DNA of 64,000 bases, from NCBI RefSeq assembly GCF_018323985.1, contig NZ_AP024590.1, forward strand, positions 1,364,001 through 1,428,000, given 5' to 3'. The notes beneath the pieces were generated by a model. It made no database searches. It was not told the DNA's origin and saw only the letters and a program-made list of their open reading frames with translations. Source of the stretch: Enterobacter kobei (lineage in GTDB: Bacteria; Pseudomonadota; Gammaproteobacteria; Enterobacterales; Enterobacteriaceae). A program made the position numbers and the translations under genes. This document shows positions 1 to 9,473 of this stretch, piece after piece. Each line of letters begins with the position of its first letter. The first letter of the stretch is position 1.

Positions 1-990
1 GTCTGGTGCTGGCAAACGACGCTGCCTGCCAGCTGGCGCGGCAGCTACTGTTTTATTCCCAGTGAAAACGAAAACGATTTTGCCGCCGCGGTCTTCAGCG
101 GCCCGGTGCCGGATCGACTGGCGCTGCGTGAAGGCTGGCGCGGACTGCTGTCAAAGGCGATGGCCGATCCGCTGAATGGGGCCTCCTGGCGCGGCGGGCG
201 CGGTCACGCGATGTCAGCGCTGGAAATGCCTGGGGCGCCAGTCCAGCCAGGCTGGGATCGCCCCGACACGCCCTTTGCGCCGCCCGACGGTATCCACTGG
301 CAGAGCGCGATCCTGAAAAACCGTCGCCGGGTGTGGATCTACACCACCGGCGAGACGAATGCCGATACGCCGCTGGCCATTCTGCTCGACGGTCAGTTCT
401 GGGCCGAAAGTATGCCCGTCTGGCCCGCGCTGGCGGCGCTCACCGGCGACGGACAGTTGCCGCCCGCTGTTTACGTGCTGATCGACGTGATCAATAACGA
501 CATTCGCAACCGCGAACTGCCCTGTAACGCAGATTTCTGGCACGCCGTGCAGCAGGAGTTACTGCCGCTGATCCACGCCCGCACGCCGTTCAGCGCAGAC
601 CCTGCGCGCACCCTCGTCGCCGGTCAGAGTTTTGGCGGTCTGGCGGCGCTGTACGCCGGACTGCACTGGCCACAACGTTTTGGCTGCGTGCTGAGTCAGT
701 CGGGATCGTACTGGTGGCCGAGCCGCACTGCGCCTCTGGACGGCGAGCTTATCGGCCAGCTGCAACGCGGCGACGTCAGCGCGCGCGGGCTGCGTATTGT
801 GCTTGAAGCGGGTAAAAACGAGCCGCTGATCTGGCGTGCCAACCAGACGCTGCTGACGCTGTTAAAAGATACCCCGCAGACCTTGCTGTGGCGTGAGGTT
901 GATGGCGGACACGATGCCCTTTGCTGGCGCGGCGGCCTGACCTCAGGACTGATCGCGCTCTGGCAGTCCCTGCCTCCCGCCATCTCATAA
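1..990 (+). CDS. fes: Enterobactin esterase Fes (5' truncated by window edge)
   Basis: Cytoplasmic esterase that hydrolyses ferric enterobactin so that iron can be released. The reading frame is open from base 1, and the first residues (WRGSYCFIPSENENDFAAAV) are typical Fes N-terminal sequence, so the gene begins outside the window; about 329 residues are present out of roughly 400. The nucleophile elbow G-Q-S-F-G-G lies near base 625 and the late catalytic His sits in GGHDALCW near base 905. A GTG at 106 is internal, not the start. It is followed 24 bases later by ybdZ and then entF on the same strand, the conserved fes-ybdZ-entF-fepE order. Identity is firm; the promoter is not visible. Confidence 0.96.
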   Translation, partial: VWCWQTTLPASWRGSYCFIPSENENDFAAAVFSGPVPDRLALREGWRGLLSKAMADPLNGASWRGGRGHAMSALEMPGAPVQPGWDRPDTPFAPPDGIHWQSAILKNRRRVWIYTTGETNADTPLAILLDGQFWAESMPVWPALAALTGDGQLPPAVYVLIDVINNDIRNRELPCNADFWHAVQQELLPLIHARTPFSADPARTLVAGQSFGGLAALYAGLHWPQRFGCVLSQSGSYWWPSRTAPLDGELIGQLQRGDVSARGLRIVLEAGKNEPLIWRANQTLLTLLKDTPQTLLWREVDGGHDALCWRGGLTSGLIALWQSLPPAIS

Positions 991-1014
991 GTCGTTACCT
1001 CACAGGAGCCAGGT

Positions 1015-1218
1015 ATGGAATTCAGTAATCCCTTCGATAACGCCCAGGGACACTTTTATATTCTGCAAAATGCACAGCAGCAGTTCAGCCTGTGGCCGCA
1101 ACACTGCGCGCTGCCGGAAGGCTGGCGCGTGATCTGTGCGCCGCAACCGCAGGAGGCCTGCAACGCCTGGCTTGCTGCCCAGTGGCAGACCCTAACCCCT
1201 GCGCATTACGCGCGCTGA
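1015..1218 (+). CDS. ybdZ: MbtH-like protein YbdZ, EntF adenylation partner
   Basis: Small 67-residue MbtH-family protein. Family members bind the adenylation domain of nonribosomal peptide synthetases and stimulate amino acid activation; in E. coli YbdZ does this for EntF. The NPFDN start, the central SLWP segment and the PEGW motif with conserved tryptophans are visible. A CAGGAG ribosome site lies about 8 bases before the ATG. It ends 11 bases before the EntF start, consistent with translational coupling. Confidence 0.95.
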   Translation: MEFSNPFDNAQGHFYILQNAQQQFSLWPQHCALPEGWRVICAPQPQEACNAWLAAQWQTLTPAHYAR

Positions 1219-1229
1219 GGAACCCCCGC

Positions 1230-4200
1230 ATGTCCGCTCGACTCCCCTTAGTTGCCGCTCAGCCCGGGATCTGGATGGCTGAAAAACTCTCGACGCTGCC
1301 TAACGCCTGGAGCGTGGCGCACTACGTCGACATCACCAGCGCCGCGCTGGATGCGCCGCTGCTCTGCGAGGCGATTGCCATCGGCATGGCGCAGGCCGAC
1401 ACGCTGCGTATGCGCTTTGTGGAAGATAACGGCGAGGTGTTCCAGTATGTCGATGAGGCGCTGACCCTCGCCGCGCCGGTGCGGATCGATGTGCGTGACG
1501 CCGCCTGTCCGCACCGCGCCGCGCTGGCACTGATGCAGGCCGAACTGGATCAGAACCTGCGCGTCGACAGTGGCAAGCCGCTGGTGCACCACGCGCTGTT
1601 GCGCATCGCCGACGATCGCTGGTACTGGTATCAGCGCTATCACCATTTGCTGGTCGATGGCTTCAGCTTCCCGGCCATTACCCGCCAGATCGCCGCCATT
1701 TATCGCGCCTGGCGCAACGGCGAACCCACGCCGCCGTCACCCTTTACCCCTTTTGCTGACGTGGTGGACGAGTACCAGCGCTACCGCGACAGCGAGGCGT
1801 ACGCCCGTGACGGCGCATTCTGGGGCGAGGTAAAGCGCGCGCTACCACCGCCAGTATCCCTTTCCGGCACACCGCTGCCGGGCCGGGCCGCGACCACCGA
1901 TATTCTGCGCCTCAAACAAACACTGGATGCTGAAGCGTTCTCGCGGCTTGCCGGCAGCGCGCCAGGCTGCCAGCGGGCCGATCTGGCGCTGGCGCTAGTG
2001 GTGCTGTGGCTGGGAAGGCTGTGTGGACGGCTGGAGTATGCTGCGGGCTTTATTTTTATGCGCCGTATGGGGTCTGCGGCGCTGACCGCCACCGGCCCGG
2101 TATTGAACGTGCTGCCCCTCGCGGTGAATATTGACGCGCAGGAGACGCTGCCGGCGCTTGCGCAAAAGCTTGCCGCCAGCCTGAAAAAGATGCGCCGCCA
2201 TCAGCGCTACGACGCCGAGCAGATCGTGCGTGACGCCGGACGCGCAGCGGGGGATGAACCGCTGTTTGGCCCGGTGTTTAACGTCAAAATGTTTGATTAC
2301 CAGCTGGAACTCGACGGCGTGGCGGGCACCACCCACACGCTGGCGACCGGGCCGGTTAACGATCTGGAGATGGCCCTGTTCCCGGACGAGGAGGGCGGCC
2401 TGAGCATTGAAGTGCTGGCGAACCGTCAGCGTTACGATGAAACCACGCTTAATGCCCACGCCGCGCGCCTTGATGCGCTGTTGCGCCAGTTTGCCGCTAC
2501 GCCGGATCTGCGCTGTGGCGATGCACAGCTGATTTCCGCCGCTGAGCGTGTGCAGATCGCGCGCATTAACGATACCGGCATGGCGCTGCCGGAGACCACC
2601 CTCAGCCAGCTGGTGGCGGAGCAGACGCGCAGAACACCCGACGCGCCCGCGCTGGCGGATGCCCACTGGCAGTTCAGCTATCGCGAGATGCGCCAGCAGG
2701 TGATTGCGCTGGCGCAACGCTTGCGCGAGCAGGGCGTGCAGCCTGGCGACAGCGTGGCGGTGGCGCTGCCGCGCTCAGTATTTCTGACGCTGGCGCTGCA
2801 TGCCATCGTCGAAGCGGGAGCCGCCTGGCTGCCGCTCGATACCGGTTATCCTGACGATCGCCTGCGCATGATGCTGGAAGATGCCCGCCCGCGTTTGCTG
2901 ATCACCGCCCCGGATCAGCAGGCACGCTTTGCGGATCTGCCGGATCTCAACACCCTGTGTTACACCGCGCCGTTGCCGGTAAGCGATACGCAGGGGCTTC
3001 AGCTTTCACGCCCGCAGCACACGGCGTACATTATTTTCACTTCCGGCTCCACCGGTCGCCCGAAAGGAGTGATGGTCGGGCAGACGGCGATCGTCAACCG
3101 CTTGCTGTGGATGCAGGCGGCGTATCCGCTCAGCGCCGCAGACGTCGTGGCGCAAAAAACGCCGTGCAGTTTTGACGTCTCGGTGTGGGAATTCTTCTGG
3201 CCGTTTATCGCCGGTGCACAAGTGGTGATGGCGGAGCCGGACACGCACCGGGATCCCCAGGCGCTGCAAAATTTCTTCGCACAGTGGGGCGTCACCACCA
3301 CCCATTTTGTACCCTCAATGCTGGCGGCCTTTGTCGCCGCGCTGACGCCGGAAACCGCGCGCACACACTGCCGCACGCTGAAACAGGTATTCTGTAGCGG
3401 CGAGGCGTTGCCGGCCGATCTGTGCCGGGAGTGGGAGCAGCTGACCGGTGCGCCGCTGCATAATCTGTATGGCCCGACGGAAGCGGCGGTGGACGTTAGC
3501 TGGTATCCGGCTCACGGCGAGGCGCTGGCGGCAGTCACCGGTAACAGCGTGCCCATTGGTTTTCCGGTATGGAACACCGGTCTGCGCATCCTCGACGCGA
3601 TGATGCAGCCGGTACCGCCGGGCGTGGCGGGGGATCTCTATCTCACCGGCATTCAGCTGGCGCAGGGTTATCTGGGGCGCGCCGATCTCACCGCCAGCCG
3701 CTTTATTGCCGATCCCTTTGTTCCGGGGGAGTGGATGTACCGCACCGGCGATGTCGCGCGCTGGCTGGATAACGGTGCAGTGGAATACCTCGGGCGCAGT
3801 GACGATCAGCTGAAAATTCGCGGTCAGCGTATTGAACTGGGCGAAATCGATCGCGTGATGCAGAGTCTGCCGGACGTGGCGCAGGCGGTGGCCCACGCCT
3901 GTGTGCTCAATCAGGCAGCAATCGGTGGCGGCGATGCACGTCAGCTGGTGGGATACCTGGTCTCCGAATCGGGCCTGCCGCTGGACCGCGAAGCGCTGCG
4001 TGAGCAGCTCACCGCGCGGCTGCCGCCGCATATGGTGCCGGTGGTGCTGGTGCAGGTGGCGGATCTGCCGCTGAGCGCCAACGGCAAACTGGATCGTAAA
4101 GCGCTGCCGGTACCGCAACCCACGGCGAAAGCGGGAGGACGTGCGCCGCAGTCGGCCAGTGAAATTCGCGTGGCGCAGGCATTCTCGCAGTTGCTGGGCG

Positions 4201-5114
4201 GTGAGGTGGATGATGCGCAGGCGGATTTCTTCGCCCTCGGCGGGCATTCGCTGCTGGCAATGCGGCTGGCGGCGCTGCTCAGCCGCGAGTGTGAGCGTCA
4301 GGTGACGCCGGGGCAAATCATGGTCGCCTCAACGGTCGCCCGGCTTGCGGCGCTGCTCGACGCCGAAAACGACGAGCAGGCGCAGCGTCTGGGGTATGAG
4401 GCGATTTTACCGCTGCGCGAGAGTCACGGCCCGACGCTGTTCTGCTTCCATCCGGCTTCCGGCTTTGCCTGGCAGTTCAGCGTGCTGGCGCGTTATCTGC
4501 ATCCGCGCTGGTCGATCACCGGCATTCAGTCACCGCGCCCGGATGGCCCAATGGCGACCGCCGCCACGCTGGATGAGGTATGCGAGCATCATCTGCGCAC
4601 GCTGCTCGCCCGTCAGCCGCACGGCCCGTACTATCTTTTCGGCTATTCCCTCGGCGGTACGCTGGCGCAGGGCATTGCCGCGAGGTTACGCCAGCGTGGC
4701 GAGGCGGTCGCGTTTCTCGGCCTGCTCGATACCTGGCCGCCGGAGACGCAGAACTGGGCGGAAAAAGAGGCTAACGGACTGGATCCGGAAGTGCTGGCGG
4801 AAATCGACCGCGAGCGCGAGGCGTTTCTTGCCGCCCAGCAGGGCAGCGCCCCGGGAGAGCTGTTCAGCGCCATCGAAGGCAACTATGGCGATGCGGTGCG
4901 GCTGCTCAGCAGCGCCCATAGCGTCGCTTTTGACGGCAAAGCGACGCTGTTTGTGGCTGAACAGACGCTGCCGGAAGGGATGGATCCTGCCCGCGCCTGG
5001 TCGCCCTGGGTACGCGAGCTGGATATTTATCCGCAGCCCTGCGCCCACGTCGATATTATCTCTCCCCGCGCCTTCGAATCCATCGGGCCGATAATGCAAA
5101 AACTGCTGCAATAA
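1230..5114 (+). CDS. entF: Enterobactin synthetase component F (NRPS)
   Basis: Multidomain nonribosomal peptide synthetase of 1294 residues that activates L-serine, joins it to 2,3-dihydroxybenzoate carried on EntB and cyclises three DHB-Ser units into enterobactin. Domains in order: condensation with the HHLLVDG motif at residues 138-144; adenylation with FTSGSTGRPKG near residue 602; a carrier domain whose phosphopantetheine Ser is residue 1007 in GGHSLL; and a thioesterase with GYSLGG, nucleophile Ser1140. The ATG at 1230 is chosen because MSARLPLVAAQPGIWMAEKL matches the E. coli N-terminus; upstream in-frame codons overlap ybdZ. EntD, which would load the carrier domain, is not in the window. 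Confidence 0.97.
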   Translation: MSARLPLVAAQPGIWMAEKLSTLPNAWSVAHYVDITSAALDAPLLCEAIAIGMAQADTLRMRFVEDNGEVFQYVDEALTLAAPVRIDVRDAACPHRAALALMQAELDQNLRVDSGKPLVHHALLRIADDRWYWYQRYHHLLVDGFSFPAITRQIAAIYRAWRNGEPTPPSPFTPFADVVDEYQRYRDSEAYARDGAFWGEVKRALPPPVSLSGTPLPGRAATTDILRLKQTLDAEAFSRLAGSAPGCQRADLALALVVLWLGRLCGRLEYAAGFIFMRRMGSAALTATGPVLNVLPLAVNIDAQETLPALAQKLAASLKKMRRHQRYDAEQIVRDAGRAAGDEPLFGPVFNVKMFDYQLELDGVAGTTHTLATGPVNDLEMALFPDEEGGLSIEVLANRQRYDETTLNAHAARLDALLRQFAATPDLRCGDAQLISAAERVQIARINDTGMALPETTLSQLVAEQTRRTPDAPALADAHWQFSYREMRQQVIALAQRLREQGVQPGDSVAVALPRSVFLTLALHAIVEAGAAWLPLDTGYPDDRLRMMLEDARPRLLITAPDQQARFADLPDLNTLCYTAPLPVSDTQGLQLSRPQHTAYIIFTSGSTGRPKGVMVGQTAIVNRLLWMQAAYPLSAADVVAQKTPCSFDVSVWEFFWPFIAGAQVVMAEPDTHRDPQALQNFFAQWGVTTTHFVPSMLAAFVAALTPETARTHCRTLKQVFCSGEALPADLCREWEQLTGAPLHNLYGPTEAAVDVSWYPAHGEALAAVTGNSVPIGFPVWNTGLRILDAMMQPVPPGVAGDLYLTGIQLAQGYLGRADLTASRFIADPFVPGEWMYRTGDVARWLDNGAVEYLGRSDDQLKIRGQRIELGEIDRVMQSLPDVAQAVAHACVLNQAAIGGGDARQLVGYLVSESGLPLDREALREQLTARLPPHMVPVVLVQVADLPLSANGKLDRKALPVPQPTAKAGGRAPQSASEIRVAQAFSQLLGGEVDDAQADFFALGGHSLLAMRLAALLSRECERQVTPGQIMVASTVARLAALLDAENDEQAQRLGYEAILPLRESHGPTLFCFHPASGFAWQFSVLARYLHPRWSITGIQSPRPDGPMATAATLDEVCEHHLRTLLARQPHGPYYLFGYSLGGTLAQGIAARLRQRGEAVAFLGLLDTWPPETQNWAEKEANGLDPEVLAEIDREREAFLAAQQGSAPGELFSAIEGNYGDAVRLLSSAHSVAFDGKATLFVAEQTLPEGMDPARAWSPWVRELDIYPQPCAHVDIISPRAFESIGPIMQKLLQ

Positions 5115-5125
5115 TGTCATAAATA

Positions 5126-5157
5126 TTGCCCGCGATGAGAAATCATGGCGGGCAAAA
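5126..5157. terminator. Hairpin after entF
   Basis: An 8-base inverted repeat (TTGCCCGC / GCGGGCAA) with a partly paired loop follows the entF stop. There is no clear U-tract on the plus strand, so it may be an mRNA-stabilising or attenuating hairpin between entF and fepE rather than a true terminator. The rest of the 228-base gap is AT-rich and shows no other gene. Confidence 0.3.
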
Positions 5158-5342
5158 AAGTCGTGCATCTATCAGCCACACTAAAGCATCGGAATAGAAT
5201 TTCGATCACAAAACTACAAAAATTTGTAGCTAGACAGCACATTTCACCCTCAGGGGATTCAGATTATTCTCACTTTGTAATACCATAAGGCGCATCGCAG
5301 GATGAACTTATTCGGCCTACACACTTTAAAGAAGTTAATAAA

Positions 5343-6476
5343 ATGTCTTCAACGAATATTAAGCACGACAGGGATGTGGAGTTCAGCAATTATCCGGTTG
5401 AAACCCACCGCAATAATGAAATCGATCTGCTGGCGCTGCTTGACGTTTTATGGTGCGCAAAAAAACAAATCATCGGGATCGCGCTGGCTTTTGCCCTGTT
5501 GGGCGTGCTGGCAACGTTTTTGATGCCGCAAAAATGGACCAGCCAGGCGGTGATCACCCCTGCTGAAGAGCTGCAATGGAATGAGTTGCAACAGACCCTG
5601 ATGCAACTGCGCGTGCTGGACATCGACATTGGCGTGGATCAGAAAGACATTTTCAACCGCTTTATCAAAGCCTTCAATTCCCGCGCCCTGATGCAGGAAT
5701 ATTTCATGTCATCGCCGCAGGTGATGGGGCAGGTAAAAGACGCCAATATCGATCCGCTGGAATTACAGCGTGCCGTGGTGCGCCTGTCAGATAATATGAA
5801 AGCCGCCGACAGTGTGAAAGGGAAAAACGATCCTGAGCTGCCCTATGTTGCCTGGAATTTAAGCTTTACTGCGCCAACAGCGAAAGATGCGCAAGCGGTA
5901 TTACAGGGATATATTAATTATGTTGCGGCACTGGTAACAAAAGAAACTCTCGAAACCATCCGTAACACCGTGGCGCTGAAAACGCATTTTGAGAAAGAAA
6001 AATTAATGCTTGATCGCGTCAGATTAACCAACCAGCGTGATATTAAGATCCAGCGTCTTAACTATTCCCTGGAAGTGGCCAACGCGGCAGGGATTAAACG
6101 CCCGGTCTATAGCAACGGTCAGGTGGTGAATGATGATCCGGATTTCTCCATTGCGCTGGGCGCCGATGGTATTCAGGAGAAATTAAAAATCGAGAAGTCA
6201 CTGCGTGATATTTCCGATCTGAACGCCGAACTGCGTAACCGCGAGTTTCACCTCGCCGAGCTGGAAAAAGTCAGCGTGAAAAATGTTGATTTTGAACCCT
6301 TTAAATACCAGCTTGCACCGTCCTATCCGGTGAAAAAGGATGGCCCGGGCAAGGCGCTGATCGTGGTGCTGGCGGCGATGATCGGCGGCATAGTGGCCTG
6401 CGGATTTGTATTGTTGCGTAATGCGATGGTCACCCGCACTCTGACGCCGGAACTGACGCTGGAACCGTCTCACTGA
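5343..6476 (+). CDS. fepE: FepE, Wzz-type polysaccharide chain-length regulator
   Basis: Inner-membrane polysaccharide co-polymerase of 377 residues, the same length as E. coli FepE. A Wzz N-terminal segment with a first membrane helix lies at about residues 40-60 (IIGIALAFALLGVLATFL). A long periplasmic helical region follows, then the proline-rich DGPGKALIVVLAAMIGGIVACGF second membrane helix near the C-terminus. Despite the name, it sets very long O-antigen chain length rather than acting in iron uptake. Its position after entF is conserved in enteric bacteria. It converges with fepC across a REP element. Confidence 0.93.
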   Translation: MSSTNIKHDRDVEFSNYPVETHRNNEIDLLALLDVLWCAKKQIIGIALAFALLGVLATFLMPQKWTSQAVITPAEELQWNELQQTLMQLRVLDIDIGVDQKDIFNRFIKAFNSRALMQEYFMSSPQVMGQVKDANIDPLELQRAVVRLSDNMKAADSVKGKNDPELPYVAWNLSFTAPTAKDAQAVLQGYINYVAALVTKETLETIRNTVALKTHFEKEKLMLDRVRLTNQRDIKIQRLNYSLEVANAAGIKRPVYSNGQVVNDDPDFSIALGADGIQEKLKIEKSLRDISDLNAELRNREFHLAELEKVSVKNVDFEPFKYQLAPSYPVKKDGPGKALIVVLAAMIGGIVACGFVLLRNAMVTRTLTPELTLEPSH

Positions 6477-6483
6477 TGCTTTT

Positions 6484-6560
6484 GCCCGGTGGCGCGCAGC
6501 GATCCGGGCCTACGGAATGAGGCTACTGTAGGCCCGTGCAAGCGCAGCGCCGCCGGGCGC
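6484..6560. repeat. REP/BIME-type palindromic element
   Basis: Two facing halves, GCCCGGTGGCGC and GCGCCGCCGGGC, with internal GGGCCTAC and GTAGGCCC arms, form the classical paired repetitive extragenic palindrome. It lies between the convergent fepE and fepC 3' ends. A near copy lies at 27425-27511. Confidence 0.85.
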
Positions 6561-6567
6561 AATAAAC

Positions 6568-7368
6568 CTACCGTGGCCCGCGCCCTAAGGGTACCACCAG
6601 CGGCGTATGCGCCACCGGATCCTCAATAATCACACAGCGCATGCCGTAAATCTTCTCGATCAGATCTGCCGTCACAATCGCTTTTGGTGCGCCCTGTGCC
6701 ACGATTTTCCCGTCCCGCAGCGCAATCAGATGGGTGGCATAGCGGCAGGCCTGGTTCAGATCGTGCAGCACGGCAGCCAGCGTATAACCCTGTTCGCGGT
6801 TCAGTTCGCTTAACAATTCCAGCACGTCAATCTGATAGCTGATGTCCAGCCAGGTCGTCGGCTCATCAAGCAACATGATCGCCGTTTCCTGCGCCAGCAC
6901 CATTGCAATCCACGCCCGCTGACGCTGCCCCCCGGACAAGGTATCCACGCTCTGCCCGGCCAGCGCGGTGACGCCGGTCGCCGCCATCGCCCGCTGCACT
7001 GCCGCTTCGTCTTCCGCCCGCCAGCGGGTAAACAGTGGCTGATGCGGATAGCGCCCGCGCGCCACCAGTTCCTGTACCGTAATATCTCCCGGCGTAGTGG
7101 CATTCTGCGCCAGCAACCCGATACGGCGAGCCACTTCTTTACTGTTGAAACGCTGGATCTGTTCACCGTCGAGATAGACGTGGCCGTGCGCCGGGGTCAT
7201 CAGGCGACTTAAGGTGCGCAGCAGCGTCGATTTTCCGCAGCCGTTGGGACCGATAATGGCGGTGAAATGGCCGTCGGGCAGGGTCACGTTAAGATTTTCG
7301 GCAACGATTTTTTTGCCATAGCCAAGGGTTAAGGCCTCGCCGCGCAAACGGGCATCTGAGAGGGTCAT
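6568..7368 (-). CDS. fepC: Ferric enterobactin ABC transporter ATPase FepC
   Basis: Cytoplasmic ATPase of 266 residues that powers ferric-enterobactin import through FepD-FepG. Walker A GPNGCGKST is at residues 40-48, the signature LSGGQ at 144-148, and Walker B IMLLDEPTTWLD near 164-175, with the switch His in LHDLNQA. Its ATG overlaps the fepG stop by 4 bases, so it is the last gene of a fepD-fepG-fepC operon. Confidence 0.97.
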   Translation of the reverse strand: MTLSDARLRGEALTLGYGKKIVAENLNVTLPDGHFTAIIGPNGCGKSTLLRTLSRLMTPAHGHVYLDGEQIQRFNSKEVARRIGLLAQNATTPGDITVQELVARGRYPHQPLFTRWRAEDEAAVQRAMAATGVTALAGQSVDTLSGGQRQRAWIAMVLAQETAIMLLDEPTTWLDISYQIDVLELLSELNREQGYTLAAVLHDLNQACRYATHLIALRDGKIVAQGAPKAIVTADLIEKIYGMRCVIIEDPVAHTPLVVPLGRGPR

Positions 7369-8357
7369 CTTTTGCGGGACTCCTTAATTAACAGGGCGAT
7401 GAGATAGATTCCGCCCAGGCTTACGGTCACCACGCCGACCGGAAGTTGATAGGGAACAAACAGCCGCTGGGCGCAAAGATCGGCCGCCAGCAACAGCAAT
7501 GCACCGCACAGCGCCGCCTGGGTCAGCCCCCAGCGGGCGGTGCCGCTGATACGCCGCGCGATGTGCGGGGCGACCAGCGCAATAAAAGAGATCGGGCCGG
7601 TCAGGGCGGTGGAGGCGGCAGTCAGCACCACGGCGACTAGCATCATCAGCAGACGCGAACGCTCAACGCTGACCCCCAGCGCACAGGCGCTGTCATCCCC
7701 CATCTCCAGCAGCCGCATGCGGCGCACCAGCAGCGCGGCGCAGACAAACATCACCAGCAGCACCGGGGCGGCAGGCAGGGTTTTCGCCCACGTCAGGCCA
7801 TTGAGCGATCCGGCGTTCCACAGCCCGGCGGTCAGCGCCGTTTCAAGAGACGCCTGCAACAGCAGCCAGGTATTAAAAGCCACCAGCATGGCGCGCACGC
7901 CAATACCGATAATGATCAGCCGGAAGGTTTCAATGCCGTTACGCCACGCCAGCAGCCAGACCACCAGCGAGGTAAGAATACCGCCTGCCATCGCCGCCAG
8001 CGCAATCGCCGTCAGGTGCTGACCAAAAAACACCATCGCAATCAGCACGCCGCTCCAGGCGCCGGTGTTAAAGCCCATCACGTCGGGGCTGCCGAGCGGG
8101 TTTCGCATCAGCGACTGGAAAATCGCGCCGCTGATACCCAGCGCCGCGCCGGTGAGCAGGGCGATCAGCACGCGCGGCAGACGCCACTCATTGACCACCA
8201 ACTGCATACCGCGCGGTGCATCGCCGATGAGGGCGGCAAAGACCTGGGTCAGCGTCAACGGCACCGCGCCGCTTTGCAAGCTCCACAGCGCCACCAGCAG
8301 ACAGGCGAGCGCCACTAGCAGGCAGCTTAAGATCAGACGACGGGAAGGGGCGTTCAC
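7365..8357 (-). CDS. fepG: Ferric enterobactin permease FepG
   Basis: FecCD-family inner-membrane permease of 330 residues with about ten hydrophobic helices. It pairs with FepD to form the ferric-enterobactin channel. The conserved NPLGSPDVMGFNTGA segment and the GPISFIALVAPHIAR motif that contacts the ATPase are visible. Four-base overlaps with both fepD and fepC indicate tight translational coupling. Confidence 0.96.
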   Translation of the reverse strand: MNAPSRRLILSCLLVALACLLVALWSLQSGAVPLTLTQVFAALIGDAPRGMQLVVNEWRLPRVLIALLTGAALGISGAIFQSLMRNPLGSPDVMGFNTGAWSGVLIAMVFFGQHLTAIALAAMAGGILTSLVVWLLAWRNGIETFRLIIIGIGVRAMLVAFNTWLLLQASLETALTAGLWNAGSLNGLTWAKTLPAAPVLLVMFVCAALLVRRMRLLEMGDDSACALGVSVERSRLLMMLVAVVLTAASTALTGPISFIALVAPHIARRISGTARWGLTQAALCGALLLLAADLCAQRLFVPYQLPVGVVTVSLGGIYLIALLIKESRKR

Positions 8358-9364
8358 CAGCTACCTCCGCGACGATGACGGCGTACCAGCCAGATAAGCA
8401 CCGGCGCGCCAATAAAGGCGCTGACTACCGACACCCGCAGCTCGCCGGGCACCAGCAGACGACCCAGAATATCGGCAAACAGCAGCAGGGCAGGGGTGGC
8501 GATCAGCGTCGCCGGCAACGACCAGCGATGATCCGCCCCCACCAGCCAGCGCGCCATATGCGGCATCATCAGGCCAATAAAAGCAATCGGGCCGACTATC
8601 GCCGTGGCGCTGCCGCACAGCACAGTGATCGCCAGTAATCCCAGCAGTTGGGTGCGCGCCACGCGGCTGCCGAGCGCCGTGGCGGTGTCCGCGCCGAGGC
8701 TCAGGCTGTTCAGCGCCCTACTTTGCAGCAGGGCGATACCCGCGGCGATCAGCACCGGCAGTAAGACGATTTTCAGAGTATGAAGTTGCCGCACGTCCAG
8801 CGATCCAGCCTGCCAGAAGCGCAGCTGATCGTAGACATCGGGATTCAGCAGGGCGATGCCGCTGGATAAGCCTTCCAGCACCGCGCCAAGGGCTACGCCC
8901 GCCAGGGTCAGCCGCACCGGGCTGAGCTGTCCACCGCCCGCGCTGCCGGTAAAGGCCACCACTAACGACGCCGCCAGCGCGCCGGTAAACGCCAGTGCCA
9001 GCTGTTCATGGGGAGAGGTTAAACCGAGCAGCGCCGCACCGAGCACGATGGCGAAGCTGGCTCCGGCGTTCACGCCGAGCAGACCGGGATCGGCCAGCGG
9101 ATTGCGGGTCAGGGTTTGCATCAGCGCGCCGGCAAGCCCAAGTGCGCCACCGGCGAGTAATCCGGCAAGGGTGCGCGGCAGACGGGCATCCAGCACGATA
9201 GTGCAGTCCGCGCTCTGGCAACTGCCCGTGAAGGCGTCCATAACGACGGAAAAGGGCAGGGGTTTTGCCCCGATAAGTAAGCTGAGCGCAGCCGCAAGAA
9301 GCAGCAATAAAAATAACCCGGTCACGATAAGCGGACGTGCCAGGTTGGGCGAAAAAGACATCAC
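8354..9364 (-). CDS. fepD: Ferric enterobactin permease FepD
   Basis: FecCD-family permease of 336 residues, the partner of FepG. It has an N-terminal membrane helix (residues about 12-33), the NPLADPGLLGVNAGA motif and the GPIAFIGLMMPHMAR coupling segment. It is the first gene of the minus-strand fepDGC operon and is transcribed divergently from entS. A Fur-box-like sequence lies just upstream. Confidence 0.96.
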   Translation of the reverse strand: MMSFSPNLARPLIVTGLFLLLLLAAALSLLIGAKPLPFSVVMDAFTGSCQSADCTIVLDARLPRTLAGLLAGGALGLAGALMQTLTRNPLADPGLLGVNAGASFAIVLGAALLGLTSPHEQLALAFTGALAASLVVAFTGSAGGGQLSPVRLTLAGVALGAVLEGLSSGIALLNPDVYDQLRFWQAGSLDVRQLHTLKIVLLPVLIAAGIALLQSRALNSLSLGADTATALGSRVARTQLLGLLAITVLCGSATAIVGPIAFIGLMMPHMARWLVGADHRWSLPATLIATPALLLFADILGRLLVPGELRVSVVSAFIGAPVLIWLVRRHRRGGSW

Positions 9365-9378
9365 AACGTCCTTGAGTT

Positions 9379-9403
9379 GATAATGATAGTAGTTATCGTT
9401 ATC
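9379..9403. promoter_or_regulatory. Fur box between fepD and entS
   Basis: GATAATGAT followed by AGTAGTTATCGTTATC is a strong match to the GATAATGATAATCATTATC Fur consensus, probably as overlapping units. Its place in the divergent gap fits iron repression of both fepDGC and entS, as known in E. coli. Confidence 0.85.
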
Positions 9404-9473
9404 GATCTTGTTCGGTTATGTTAGCATGTGCGGCCATTGAAAAGGTATGAGAAATCGCAATAAAGGCCCTGTA

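Noticed and set aside
4345..5094. A 249-codon frame inside entF
   Set aside because: It is out of frame with the carrier and thioesterase domains and is arginine/proline-rich shadow sequence.
5343..6476. FepE as an enterobactin transport protein
   Set aside because: The sequence is a Wzz-type chain-length regulator with two terminal membrane helices; the fep name is historical.
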